This document shows, piece after piece, positions 16,192 to 24,304 of a stretch of 46,072 nt of DNA. The notes under the pieces are model-generated. The model ran no database searches. It was not told the origin of the DNA and was given only the letters and a program-made list of their open reading frames with translations. The stretch comes from Candidatus Giovannonibacteria bacterium (lineage in GTDB: Bacteria > Patescibacteriota > Minisyncoccia > JACPKW01 > UBA11713). The number at the start of each line of letters is the position of its first letter. Position 1 is the stretch's first letter. Both the position numbers and the translations under genes were made by a program. Where the stretch lies: the NCBI GenBank assembly GCA_016176285.1, contig JACOXM010000005.1:1-46072 (forward strand), read 5' to 3'.

Positions 16192-16728
16192 ATGGCAGAT
16201 TACAAAACAAAATTCGAAAAGCAAATAGTCGGAAAAATTATGAAGGAGAGGGGCCTTACCTCGCCGCTTGCTGTGACGCGCTTGACCAAGATAGTTATTA
16301 ATACCGGAGTCGGAAAATTAAAGGACGACAAGGAAAAAGAAATTGTAAAAAAATATCTTACTATGATTTCCGGACAGGAGGTGCACGCGAGGCCCGCAAA
16401 AAAATCTATTGCTTCTTTTAAATCGAGAGAGGGTATGACTATTGGTTACTCCGTTACTTTGAGAGGGCAGCGAATGTATGATTTCCTTACCCGCTTAATT
16501 GATGTGGCGCTCCCGCGCTCAAGGGACTTCAGGGGAATTTCCGAAACAAGCGTAGATCAGTTTGGGAACTTAACTATTGGAATAAGGGAGCATATTGCTT
16601 TTCCCGAGATAATAGGGGAAGATGTTAAGACTATTTTCGGCCTTGAGGCGACCCTTGTAACCAGCGCAAAGAATAAAGAGGAAGCTCTTGAGCTTTATAG
16701 GGCATTAGGAATACCTTTTAAAAAATAA
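16192..16728 (+). CDS. rplE: ribosomal protein uL5
   Basis: 5S rRNA-binding protein of the central protuberance that contacts P-site tRNA. The 178-aa product contains [46 protein letters not shown] and the C-terminal [35 protein letters not shown]. It directly precedes rpsN by 2 nt. Confidence 0.97.
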   Translation: MADYKTKFEKQIVGKIMKERGLTSPLAVTRLTKIVINTGVGKLKDDKEKEIVKKYLTMISGQEVHARPAKKSIASFKSREGMTIGYSVTLRGQRMYDFLTRLIDVALPRSRDFRGISETSVDQFGNLTIGIREHIAFPEIIGEDVKTIFGLEATLVTSAKNKEEALELYRALGIPFKK

Positions 16729-16730
16729 GT

Positions 16731-16916
16731 ATGGCAAAAACATCCGTAGTAGCAAGATCAAGAAAGCAGCCGAAATTTTCTTCCCGCATTGTGCGCAGGT
16801 GTTTTAGGTGCGGCAGGAAGAGAGGCTATATGAGGGATTTCGGCCTCTGCAGAATTTGCTTTCGTGAACTTGCAAACGAGGGTGCTATCCCCGGAATTAG
16901 AAAAAGCAGTTGGTAA
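16731..16916 (+). CDS. rpsN: ribosomal protein uS14, zinc-binding type
   Basis: Small-subunit head protein. At 61 aa this is the short type Z form, with the zinc ligands CFRCG (near residues 24-28) and CRIC (near 40-43), and the ending IPGIRKSSW. It lies between rplE and rpsH as usual. Confidence 0.96.
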   Translation: MAKTSVVARSRKQPKFSSRIVRRCFRCGRKRGYMRDFGLCRICFRELANEGAIPGIRKSSW

Positions 16917-16923
16917 TTATTAT

Positions 16924-17313
16924 ATGGATCCAGTTTCAGACATGTTAATTAGGATAAAGAATGCGGCCCTTGTTAAAAAGGGGTCTGTTTCGGTTTTACA
17001 CTCAAAATTGAAGTTGGAGATCGCTAATATTTTGAAGGAGAAGGGGTATTTGTCCTCCGTGGATACAAAGGGAAGAAAAAATCGAAAACTGATTGATATA
17101 GAAGTCGCGTACGGCGCGGACGGGGAGCCGATTTTACACGACGTTAAAAAAATATCCAAGCCATCCCGAAAAATTTATAAAAAAGTTTCCGAAATAAAAC
17201 CAGTAAAGCAGGGATACGGCCTCTCAATCATTTCTACGTCCAAGGGACTTAAAACCGATGAAGCTGCTAGAAAGGAAAAGGTTGGCGGAGAAATTTTGTG
17301 CGAAGTTTGGTAA
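16924..17313 (+). CDS. rpsH: ribosomal protein uS8
   Basis: 16S rRNA-binding small-subunit protein; in E. coli it regulates the spc operon. I choose ATG 16924, giving the canonical MDPVSDMLIRIKNAALVKKGSV start; the longer frame runs through rpsN. The C-terminal signature GYGLSIISTSKGLKTDEAARKEKVGGEILCEVW is present. It is 129 aa and is followed after 4 nt by rplF. Confidence 0.96.
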   Translation: MDPVSDMLIRIKNAALVKKGSVSVLHSKLKLEIANILKEKGYLSSVDTKGRKNRKLIDIEVAYGADGEPILHDVKKISKPSRKIYKKVSEIKPVKQGYGLSIISTSKGLKTDEAARKEKVGGEILCEVW

Positions 17314-17317
17314 TTAT

Positions 17318-17860
17318 ATGTCGCGACTCGGGAAAAAACCAATAGTAGTCCCTCCGGGAGTTGAAGTGAAGATTCAAGACGGCAGCGTATTCGTAAAAGG
17401 CCCGAAGGGAGAACTTTCCAAAGAATTTAGGAGGGAAATTTCGATGGAATTAAGGGATAATTTATTCCAACTTTCCCTTCGCTCCCAAAGCAAGCTCGCA
17501 AGAAAACTTTGGGGAACTTATGTTTCTCTGGTAAAAAATATGTTAATAGGTGCGAGCGAAGGTTATGCAAAAAAGCTTATCCTTGAGGGAATTGGATATA
17601 GGGCGCAGGCGGAAGGGAAAGACCTTGTTTTGAATTTGGGCTTTTCGCATCCGGTGAAGTTTCCCGCACCAGATGGAATTTCTTTCAAGGTTGAGAAAAA
17701 CCTGATAACTATTTCCGGAATAGATAAGGAAAAAGTAGGACAGACCGCAGCGAAATTAAGATCGCTCAAAAAGCCGGACCCATATAAGGGAAAGGGCTTC
17801 AGGTACGAGGGTGAAATTATTAAAAGGAAGGCTGGGAAAAAAGCTACCAGTAGCGCTTAA
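17318..17860 (+). CDS. rplF: ribosomal protein uL6
   Basis: Large-subunit protein near the sarcin-ricin loop. I start at ATG 17318 (MSRLGKKPIVVPPGVEVKI); the upstream part of the frame is rpsH. The two similar alpha/beta domains are visible, the second with the signature GIGYRAQAEGKDLVLNLGFSHPV and the ending PDPYKGKGFRYEGEII. The length is 180 aa. Confidence 0.97.
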   Translation: MSRLGKKPIVVPPGVEVKIQDGSVFVKGPKGELSKEFRREISMELRDNLFQLSLRSQSKLARKLWGTYVSLVKNMLIGASEGYAKKLILEGIGYRAQAEGKDLVLNLGFSHPVKFPAPDGISFKVEKNLITISGIDKEKVGQTAAKLRSLKKPDPYKGKGFRYEGEIIKRKAGKKATSSA

Positions 17861-17862
17861 AT

Positions 17863-18201
17863 ATGAAAAATAAAGATTCCAGAAAAATAAGACATAGGCG
17901 ATTAAGGGCTAAAATCTCTGGCACTAAAGAAAGGCCGCGCCTTTCGGTGTTTCGCTCTCTTAAGCATATAGAAGCGCAGTTGATTGACGATGAAGCTAAA
18001 AGAACATTATTCGGAAAGAAGGATTTGAAAGTTGGTAAGGGTAACAAGACAGAGCGGGCTTTAAGTTTCGGAGAATCGTTTGCTAAAGAAATTTTAGCAA
18101 AAGGATATAAAAAAATTATTTTTGATCGCGGGGGGTATAAATACCACGGCAGAATTAAATCATTTGCCGAAGCATTAAGAAAAGAGGGATTAGAATTTTA
18201 A
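17863..18201 (+). CDS. rplR: ribosomal protein uL18
   Basis: 5S rRNA-binding protein. The 112-aa product has KIRHRRLRAKISGTKERPRLSVFRSLKHIEAQLIDDEAK near the N-terminus and FDRGGYKYHGRIKSFAEALRKEGLEF at the end, both typical of L18. Standard position before rpsE. Confidence 0.96.
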   Translation: MKNKDSRKIRHRRLRAKISGTKERPRLSVFRSLKHIEAQLIDDEAKRTLFGKKDLKVGKGNKTERALSFGESFAKEILAKGYKKIIFDRGGYKYHGRIKSFAEALRKEGLEF

Positions 18202-18210
18202 ATATATTTT

Positions 18211-18681
18211 ATGGCAAGAAGAGAAAAAAGTGAATTTGCGGAGAAGATGATTGATTTGCGCAGAGTGGCGAGAGTTGTCGCTGGAGGTAGGCGTTTTACT
18301 TTCAGGGCTACTATTGTGATTGGGGACCGAAGAGGTCGCGTTGGAGTAGGTATCGGGAAAGCGACACATACCGCGCTCGCGATGGAAAAAGCCGCAAGGT
18401 CTGCAAAGAAAAATATGGTTAGTGTTCCGCTTACCCAAGCCGGATCGATTCCGTTTGAAGTTCAAGCAAAATATGGCGCGGCGGTAGTCCGTATGAAGCC
18501 CATTGCTTCCGGGCGCGGACTTGTGGCGGGCGGAGCAGTGCGGAGCGTTTTGGAAATAGCGGGAGTTACGGATACTTCCGCAAAAATAATTTCACACACA
18601 AAAAATAAAATTTCGAACGCCAGGTCTGCGGTTGAAGCCCTTAAAAAATTAAAGCCAGTAATAAATCATGCAGGCTCATAA
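18211..18681 (+). CDS. rpsE: ribosomal protein uS5
   Basis: Small-subunit protein involved in decoding accuracy. The N-terminal double-stranded-RNA-binding-like domain begins EKMIDLRRVARVVAGGRRFTFRATIVIGDRRGRVGVGIGKA, followed by GSIPFEVQAKYGAA and the C-terminal ASGRGLVAGGAVRSVLEIAGVTD. It is 156 aa. Its last 14 nt overlap rplO; no rpmD (L30) lies between them. Confidence 0.97.
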   Translation: MARREKSEFAEKMIDLRRVARVVAGGRRFTFRATIVIGDRRGRVGVGIGKATHTALAMEKAARSAKKNMVSVPLTQAGSIPFEVQAKYGAAVVRMKPIASGRGLVAGGAVRSVLEIAGVTDTSAKIISHTKNKISNARSAVEALKKLKPVINHAGS

Positions 18682-19108
18682 TCTCGGGATCGTATCCAAA
18701 ACGAAGACAAAAAAAAGAGTCGGCCGCGGAGGGAAGCGCGGGACTTATTCAGGAAGAGGCATTAAGGGGCAAAAAGCCCGCTCTGGACGCAGAATCCGCC
18801 CCCAATTCAGGGACACCTTGAAAAAAATTCCTAAAAAAAGAGGATATAGCGTTAAAGTTCTTGCTAGGAGAATCGCTGTGGTGAATTTAAAGGATCTCGA
18901 GAAAAAATTCGAAAATAATTCAGAAATTTCTCCTAAGGCGCTTCGTGAAAAGGGGCTTATATCAAAGATTGCGGGCAGAATTCCCGAGGTCAAAATATTG
19001 GGCGAGGGAGAGCTCGCAAAGAGTTTTATAGTTAGAGACTGTGTTTTTTCTAAGAAGGCCGAAGAAGCTCTTATTAAATCGGGCAGCAGGATTTTTCCGA
19101 AAAAGTGA
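18668..19108 (+). CDS. rplO: ribosomal protein uL15
   Basis: Large-subunit protein with a long basic N-terminal extension (KTKKRVGRGGKRGTYSGRGIKGQKARSG). The 146-aa product starts inside rpsE, directly replacing the usual rpsE-rpmD-rplO order. Its TGA stop supplies the TG of the extended -10 element before secY. Confidence 0.95.
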   Translation: MQAHNLGIVSKTKTKKRVGRGGKRGTYSGRGIKGQKARSGRRIRPQFRDTLKKIPKKRGYSVKVLARRIAVVNLKDLEKKFENNSEISPKALREKGLISKIAGRIPEVKILGEGELAKSFIVRDCVFSKKAEEALIKSGSRIFPKK

Positions 19109-19114
19109 TAAAAT
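19106..19114 (+). promoter_or_regulatory. extended -10 box before secY
   Basis: TGA-TAAAAT, where the TGA is the rplO stop codon. It ends 7 nt before the secY ATG at 19122, which would give an mRNA beginning at or very near the start codon. Confidence 0.5.
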
Positions 19115-19121
19115 ATAGTTT

Positions 19122-20390
19122 ATGGACAAATTTCTCCTGATATTCAGCGATAAGGAGTTGAGAAAAAAAATCCTTTTTGTTTTGGGCATATTGGTCGTGT
19201 TCAGAATTGCCGCAGCTTTGCCTGTTCCGGGGGTTGATCCGTTCAAGCTTAAACAACTTTTCGAAGGAAACCAGTTTTTGGGTCTGTTAAATCTCTTTTC
19301 AGGGGGAGCCCTGGATAATCTTTCTATAATAATGTTGGGGGTAGGGCCCTATATTACAGCTTCTATTATAATGCAGCTTTTGACTATGATTTTTCCCGGC
19401 CTCAAGGAAATGTATCAGGAAGAAGGGGAAGCTGGGAGAAAAAAGTTTAATCAATATTCTCGTCTTTTAACGGTGCCCCTGGCGATTATTCAGGGGTTTA
19501 GCCTTTTGATTTTACTTGAGAATAGGGAAATATTGGAACACCTTGGATTGATGGAGAGAATAATAAGCCTAACAATAATCGCGGCGGGCTCCGTTTTTCT
19601 TATGTGGTTAGGGGAACTTATTTCCGAATACGGTATTGGAAACGGAATGTCATTAATTATTTTTGCCGGAATCGTGGCAAGTATCCCGGGGTCCATTCAG
19701 CAGGTTTTGCTTTCATTCTCGAGCGACAAATCTCTTATCTTTTCGATTTTAGGTTTTTTGATTGCGGGTATTTTGGTAGTTGCCGCGGTTGTTATTATTA
19801 CAGAGGGCGAAAGACCTATCCCTGTTTCATACGCCAAACGCGTTAGGGGTACTAGGGTTTACGGGGGCGTTTCTACACATCTTCCTCTTCGGGTTAACCA
19901 AGCCGGCGTGATACCGATTATTTTTGCGCTTTCGATTCTTCTTTTCCCGCAGATGATCATAAATTTTACCGCGCAGAGCGGGAATGAGTTAGTCCGTTCT
20001 ATTTCGAACACCATTTTGGTATTTATCTCAAGCTCCTGGTTTTACGGTGCGGCGTATTTCATTTTAGTTTTCCTGTTTACGTATTTTTATACCGCGGTTA
20101 CTTTTGATCCCGAACAAATTTCATCGAATCTTCAGAAGCAGGGAGCTTTTGTTCCGGGGATAAGACCGGGACGGCCAACCGCGGACTATCTTTCAAAAAT
20201 TTTGACCAGAATTACTCTTGTCGGCGCGCTATTTCTTGGAGTGATCGCGGTTTTGCCGATTGCCATGCAGGCGGCTACTGGGTTTGCCGCGCTGACAATC
20301 GGAGGCACGGGGCTTTTGATAGTTGTTTCGGTGGTGCTTGAAACCGTAAAACAAGTTGAAGCGCAGTTAGTGATGCGCGAATACGAATAA
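19122..20390 (+). CDS. secY: preprotein translocase subunit SecY
   Basis: Channel-forming subunit of the Sec translocase. At 422 aa it has ten predicted transmembrane segments. Visible signatures: AALPVPGVDP in the first periplasmic region, GVGPYITASIIMQLLTMIFP (helix 2 signature), GEGNGMSLIIFAGIVASIPG-like GIGNGMS, and SYAKRVRG before helix 6. No Shine-Dalgarno is seen; an internal -10 box may allow separate transcription. The next gene starts on the last base of its stop. Confidence 0.97.
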   Translation: MDKFLLIFSDKELRKKILFVLGILVVFRIAAALPVPGVDPFKLKQLFEGNQFLGLLNLFSGGALDNLSIIMLGVGPYITASIIMQLLTMIFPGLKEMYQEEGEAGRKKFNQYSRLLTVPLAIIQGFSLLILLENREILEHLGLMERIISLTIIAAGSVFLMWLGELISEYGIGNGMSLIIFAGIVASIPGSIQQVLLSFSSDKSLIFSILGFLIAGILVVAAVVIITEGERPIPVSYAKRVRGTRVYGGVSTHLPLRVNQAGVIPIIFALSILLFPQMIINFTAQSGNELVRSISNTILVFISSSWFYGAAYFILVFLFTYFYTAVTFDPEQISSNLQKQGAFVPGIRPGRPTADYLSKILTRITLVGALFLGVIAVLPIAMQAATGFAALTIGGTGLLIVVSVVLETVKQVEAQLVMREYE

Positions 20391-20986
20391 TGGTTCCTAG
20401 GGCGACAACATTATTTTTTCTTGGGAGGTCCGGATCGGGAAAGGACACGCAGGTGGAATTCTTATTGAAACATCCAGATTTTGTAGGAGCGGTTGAAACA
20501 AACACAGGGGGATTTATGCGCGAGCTTGCAAAGGAGGAAACAGTTCTCGGCAAAAAAGTAGGGCAGGTTTTAGAATCAGGGGGACTTATGCCGGGGTGGC
20601 TTTCTTTCTCGGGTTGGTTTTCTTATTTAAGGAATAAGGTTCGATCGGATGAAATTTTGATTTCTTCGGGCAGTCCCAGAAGGATGGAGGAAGCCCTTTT
20701 GGAGGATGAGGCTTCAGAATTTTTAGGAAGGCCGAAACCGGTAATAGTGCATATAAATATAAGCCCGGAAGAAGCCCAAAAGAGATTATTATTGAGAAAG
20801 AGAAATGATGACAGTGAAGCAAGTATAAAAAACCGAATGGCTTGGTTTGAAACAGAAGTTCTTCCGATTGTTGATTATTATTCGAAGGAAGGCAGGGTTA
20901 TAAGCGTTGATGGCGAGGGGACGAGGGAAGAAGTTTTCGCGAGGCTTTTATTAAAAATAGAAGAACATTTTTCAAAAAAGGTATGA
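20390..20986 (+). CDS. adk: adenylate kinase-like nucleoside monophosphate kinase
   Basis: Predicted NMP kinase, ATP + AMP = 2 ADP, in the usual secY-adk-map order. The P-loop GRSGSGKDTQ is at about residues 12-21. The NMP-binding region TNTGGFMRELAKEET follows, and SGSPRR takes the place of the common DGFPR. The product is 198 aa, with RLLLRKRNDDSEASIKNRMAWF in the short LID position, so there is no zinc or long LID domain. Divergence leaves substrate specificity (AMP or another NMP) open. Confidence 0.8.
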   Translation: MVPRATTLFFLGRSGSGKDTQVEFLLKHPDFVGAVETNTGGFMRELAKEETVLGKKVGQVLESGGLMPGWLSFSGWFSYLRNKVRSDEILISSGSPRRMEEALLEDEASEFLGRPKPVIVHINISPEEAQKRLLLRKRNDDSEASIKNRMAWFETEVLPIVDYYSKEGRVISVDGEGTREEVFARLLLKIEEHFSKKV

Positions 20987-21753
20987 CTGTAAAAACTTTG
21001 GAAGAAATAATGAAATTAAAAGAAGGCGGCGGCAAATTGGCCGCCATTTTAGAAATAATAAAAAAAGAAACGAAGCCCGGAGTCTCTACGATGGAGCTGG
21101 ATAAGATGGCGGAGCAATTAATCTTGAAAGAAGGCGGAGTTCCTTCTTTTAAGGGGTATAAAGGAGGGAAGGATGCTGTTCCATTTCCTGCGACTATGTG
21201 CATTTCGGTAAATGACGAAGTTGTCCACGGCATGCCCGGAAAAAAAATATTAAAAGAAGGCGATATTGTGGGGCTGGACATAGGAATGAAGTACAAGGGG
21301 CTTTTTACGGATATGGCGGAAACAGTGATTGTTGGAAATTCAAAAGAAAAGGATCCCGCGGGAGATAAGTTGGTGAAGGTAACAAAGGAATCTCTTGAAC
21401 TTGCAATCTCCGTTATTAGGCCGGGCCTTAAAACGGGTGATCTCGGCAATATTATCCAGAGCTTTATCGAAGCGCATGGCTTTGGAGTTGTGCGGCAATT
21501 AGTTGGGCATGGAGTAGGGCATGCAGTACATGAAGAACCGCAAATCCCGAATTGGGGAACGGCCGGCGAGGGAGTGCCACTTAAAGAAAATATGGTCATA
21601 GCAATTGAGCCTATGGTTACGGAGGGAGATTATAATTTATGTATCGCCGATGATGGCTGGACGTGGAAGACTAAGGACGGGTCGCGCGCGGCTCATTTCG
21701 AGCATACGATGGCGGTAAAAAAAGACGGGGCCGAGGTATTGACCTCGATATAG
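20983..21753 (+). CDS. map: methionine aminopeptidase, type I
   Basis: Removes the initiator methionine from nascent proteins. The five metal ligands are visible in order: D in VGLDIGMKYKG, D in FTDMAET, H in GHGVGHAVHEEP, E in AIEPMV, and E in AHFEHTMAV. At 256 aa it is a type I enzyme without an N-terminal SH3-binding extension. It overlaps adk by 4 nt and ends the ribosomal protein cluster. Confidence 0.96.
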   Translation: MTVKTLEEIMKLKEGGGKLAAILEIIKKETKPGVSTMELDKMAEQLILKEGGVPSFKGYKGGKDAVPFPATMCISVNDEVVHGMPGKKILKEGDIVGLDIGMKYKGLFTDMAETVIVGNSKEKDPAGDKLVKVTKESLELAISVIRPGLKTGDLGNIIQSFIEAHGFGVVRQLVGHGVGHAVHEEPQIPNWGTAGEGVPLKENMVIAIEPMVTEGDYNLCIADDGWTWKTKDGSRAAHFEHTMAVKKDGAEVLTSI

Positions 21754-21863
21754 CTTTGGGGTGCACGTTTTTGGGGTTTGGATCGCCGATGGTTAAGTTG
21801 CGGCGAAGCAGGCGGAGGCGGCCACTCCACGAGCGAATTTAGGGCGGAGGAGTTTTCAGCACG

Positions 21864-21889
21864 GGCTGGGTTTTATTACTCGGCCTTTT
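21864..21889 (+). terminator. intrinsic terminator ending the ribosomal cluster
   Basis: GGCTGGG pairs with CTCGGCC (two G-T pairs) across a TTTTATTA loop, followed by TTTT. The 110 bases between the map stop and this hairpin hold no convincing gene. They contain small GC-rich inverted repeats (CGCCG/CGGCG, ACTCC/GGAGT) and a 17-codon arginine-rich ORF I do not trust. Confidence 0.7.
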
Positions 21890-21897
21890 AAATTTTG

Positions 21898-21906
21898 TGC
21901 TAAAAT
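21898..21906 (+). promoter_or_regulatory. extended -10 box before the glycosyltransferase gene
   Basis: TGC-TAAAAT ends 6 nt before ATG 21913; leaderless arrangement, almost the same as that before the gene at 3175. Confidence 0.55.
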
Positions 21907-21912
21907 TAAAAA

Positions 21913-22656
21913 ATGCAGCAACCAGATATATACCTTTCGGTGATTATTCCCGCATACAATGAGGCGGAGAAAATTACGAAAACTTTAAGGAGGATTCAGG
22001 AATATTTTTCCGAAAGGCCGTATACGTACGAGATTATTGTAGCGGCTGACGGCCCGCGGGACAACACGATAGAAATCGCAAAAAAATTATCGGGCGAGAT
22101 AAAGAATTTAAGAATTTTGGACAGGCGGAAGAACAAGGGGAAGGGGTTTACCGTGAAAGAGGGAATGCTTGCCGCCAAAGGAAAAATAAGGCTTTTTATG
22201 GATGCGGACAATGGCACCGATATTTCTCATTTTGACATGATGCGCCCGCTTTTTGATAAAGGTTGCGATGTGGTTATTTCTTCGCGCGATTCCAAGGATG
22301 CTCCGGGGGCAAGGCAGGAAGTGGCGCAGTCTTTTTTGAAAAGGCTTGCCGGAAATGCTGGAAATCTTTTTATACAAATAGTGGCTGTTCCGGGAATTTG
22401 GGATACTCAAAATGGCTTTAAAGCTTTCAGGGATTATGCGGCGGAAAAAATATTCCGGAAGGCGCGAATAAACAAGTGGACGTTTGACGTGGAAATTTTA
22501 GCCCTGGCGAGAAAGTTTAATTATAAGATCGGAATAATACCGGCTCATTGGGTTAACGATCCAAGAAGTTCTGTAAAATTTTCCGCGTATCTGTTGTCTT
22601 TGCTTGAGGTAATAAAAATCAGGTGGAATATTATGAGGGGAAAATATAATATATAA
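21913..22656 (+). CDS. family 2 glycosyltransferase, dolichyl/polyprenyl-phosphate type
   Basis: Transfers a sugar from a nucleotide donor, probably to a polyprenyl phosphate at the membrane face. LSVIIPAYNEAEKITKTL opens the GT-A fold, YEIIVAADGPRDNT is the first nucleotide-binding strand, and MDADNGTD at about residues 96-103 supplies the metal-binding DxD. NGFKAFRD and WTFDVEILALARK match the dolichyl-phosphate glucosyltransferase/DPM1 group. There is no C-terminal membrane helix. At 247 aa it starts a new transcription unit leading into the GalT-like gene. Confidence 0.87.
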   Translation: MQQPDIYLSVIIPAYNEAEKITKTLRRIQEYFSERPYTYEIIVAADGPRDNTIEIAKKLSGEIKNLRILDRRKNKGKGFTVKEGMLAAKGKIRLFMDADNGTDISHFDMMRPLFDKGCDVVISSRDSKDAPGARQEVAQSFLKRLAGNAGNLFIQIVAVPGIWDTQNGFKAFRDYAAEKIFRKARINKWTFDVEILALARKFNYKIGIIPAHWVNDPRSSVKFSAYLLSLLEVIKIRWNIMRGKYNI

Positions 22657-22658
22657 AA

Positions 22659-23687
22659 ATGACAGAATCAGAGTTTAGAAAAGATATTGTTTCCGGTGAA
22701 TGGGTTCTAGTCGCGGGAGGGATAAAAAAGAAGCCCAATTTTTTAGCTATAAAAAAACCAAAAGCATCAAAAAGAAATTGTCCTTTTGAAGAAAATAGAA
22801 TTAATGATGAAAACCCGATTTTATGGACCCCGAAATTAGGAGTAAAAAATAGTGAAGATATTTCTTCTTGGTTCTTGCAAGTTGTCCCAAATAAATTTCC
22901 AATTTTAACTCCGCATAATGCTTGCCCTTTGCCTGAATCGAATGGGCCTTATCAGAGCATGATTGGCGTTGGATTCCAGGAGGTTGTAATTACGCGCTAC
23001 CACGACCGTTCTCTAGCTCTTTTAAGTAATGAGGAGGTTTTTCTTGTCCTTGACGCATATATTTCACGATACAGGTCATTAATGAAGGAAGCATGTGTGG
23101 AATATATTTTGATTTTTCATAATCATGGCCCAACTGCTGGTGCGACCGTTGGGCATCCGCACTCGCAGATTCTTGCTCTGCCCATAGTTCCTTTAGATGT
23201 TTCTAGAAGCTTGAAGGGGTCTGAAAATTATTTTAAAAAATATGGAAAGTGCGCCCATTGCGAAGTTCTGAAAAAAGAATTGAAGGATAAAAAAAGAGTT
23301 ATTATAAAAAACGAAGATTTTGTGGTAATAGCTCCTTTTGCTTCCCACGTTTCTTTTGAAACAAGGATTTATCCCTTGCGGCACGGTTCTAACTTTGAAG
23401 AAGTAAGCAGTAACGAAAAAAAGAATCTAGCAAAAATAATGAGAGAAACATTAGCGAAAATTCGAAATAGCATGAATGATTCGGATTACAATTTTTTTAT
23501 ACACACGGCACCAGTGAGATCTAAAAACTTTAAACATTATCACTGGCATATAGAAATTTTACCAAGGACAAATATTTGGGGGGGTGTGGAGCTTGGTTCG
23601 GGAACGGAGGTGGTTAAAATTCCACCCGAAGAGGCCGCGGAGATTTTAAGAAAAACCAGCTTGCCAGTGAGGCAGGCAAAAGTATGA
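22659..23687 (+). CDS. galT: galactose-1-phosphate uridylyltransferase-like protein
   Basis: HIT-superfamily nucleotidyl transferase, predicted to exchange UMP between sugar phosphates. The N-terminal region RKDIVSGEWVLVAGG and the catalytic HPHSQ at about residues 166-170 preceded by NHGPTAGATVG are diagnostic; HYHWHIEILPR near 303-313 closes the second half. The first zinc motif is degenerate (CPFEEN where CPFC is usual), while a CAHC pair appears near 206-209. The 342-aa length is normal. It follows the glycosyltransferase by 2 nt, suggesting a sugar-nucleotide pathway for surface glycans. Confidence 0.85.
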   Translation: MTESEFRKDIVSGEWVLVAGGIKKKPNFLAIKKPKASKRNCPFEENRINDENPILWTPKLGVKNSEDISSWFLQVVPNKFPILTPHNACPLPESNGPYQSMIGVGFQEVVITRYHDRSLALLSNEEVFLVLDAYISRYRSLMKEACVEYILIFHNHGPTAGATVGHPHSQILALPIVPLDVSRSLKGSENYFKKYGKCAHCEVLKKELKDKKRVIIKNEDFVVIAPFASHVSFETRIYPLRHGSNFEEVSSNEKKNLAKIMRETLAKIRNSMNDSDYNFFIHTAPVRSKNFKHYHWHIEILPRTNIWGGVELGSGTEVVKIPPEEAAEILRKTSLPVRQAKV

Positions 23688-24304
23688 CGGAATTTTTTGG
23701 AATCGACCTGCCGGCGTTAATCAGATCTGTCGGCTATGTCGGGCTTTTTATTATTATTTTTGCAGAGTCAGGCCTTTTCATTGGCTTTTTTCTGCCGGGC
23801 GACAGCCTCCTATTTACCGCGGGATTTTTGGCATCGCAGGGGATTTTGAATATTTTTATCTTAGTTCCCCTCTGTTTTATTGCGGCTATTCTAGGTGATA
23901 GTTTCGGCTACTTTTTTGGAAAAAAAATAGGGCCAGCGCTTTTTAATAAGGAACGCTCGTTCTTTTTTCATAAGGAAAATTTAGAGCGCGCGCGGATGTT
24001 TTACGAACGCTATGGGGCCAAAACAATTTTTTTAGCCAGATTTCTTCCCGTGGTCAGGACATTCGCGCCGATACTGGCGGGGGTGGGGGAAATGCGATAC
24101 CGAACTTTTATGATTTATAATTTTATTGGAGCGCTGGTTTGGGGCATTGGTATTACTATTTTTGGATATTATTTAGGGAGTATTTTTCCCCAAGCAGAAA
24201 AGTATCTTCTTTATATTGTGGCGGCAATAATAGCCCTATCTGCTCTCCCGAGCCTTATTCACGTTATTAGAAATAGGGAAACGTTTTTCAATAATAAAAA
24301 ATGA
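23684..24304 (+). CDS. DedA family membrane protein
   Basis: Integral membrane protein of 206 aa in the DedA/SNARE-associated family, members of which act as lipid (undecaprenyl-phosphate or phospholipid) transporters. The typical FAESGLFIGFFLPGDSLLFTAGFLASQG is near residues 26-53, and the re-entrant signature ARFLPVVRTFAPILAGVGEMRYRTFMIYNFIGALVWG is near 117-153. Overlaps of 4 nt on both sides place it in a tight operon. Confidence 0.92.
   Translation: MTEFFGIDLPALIRSVGYVGLFIIIFAESGLFIGFFLPGDSLLFTAGFLASQGILNIFILVPLCFIAAILGDSFGYFFGKKIGPALFNKERSFFFHKENLERARMFYERYGAKTIFLARFLPVVRTFAPILAGVGEMRYRTFMIYNFIGALVWGIGITIFGYYLGSIFPQAEKYLLYIVAAIIALSALPSLIHVIRNRETFFNNKK

Noticed and set aside
21790-21843. 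17-codon arginine-rich ORF (MVKLRRSRRRR...) as a lost L36 or other small ribosomal protein
   Set aside because: It lacks the Cys/His pattern of L36, has no ribosome site, and lies in GC-rich repeats; probably chance.
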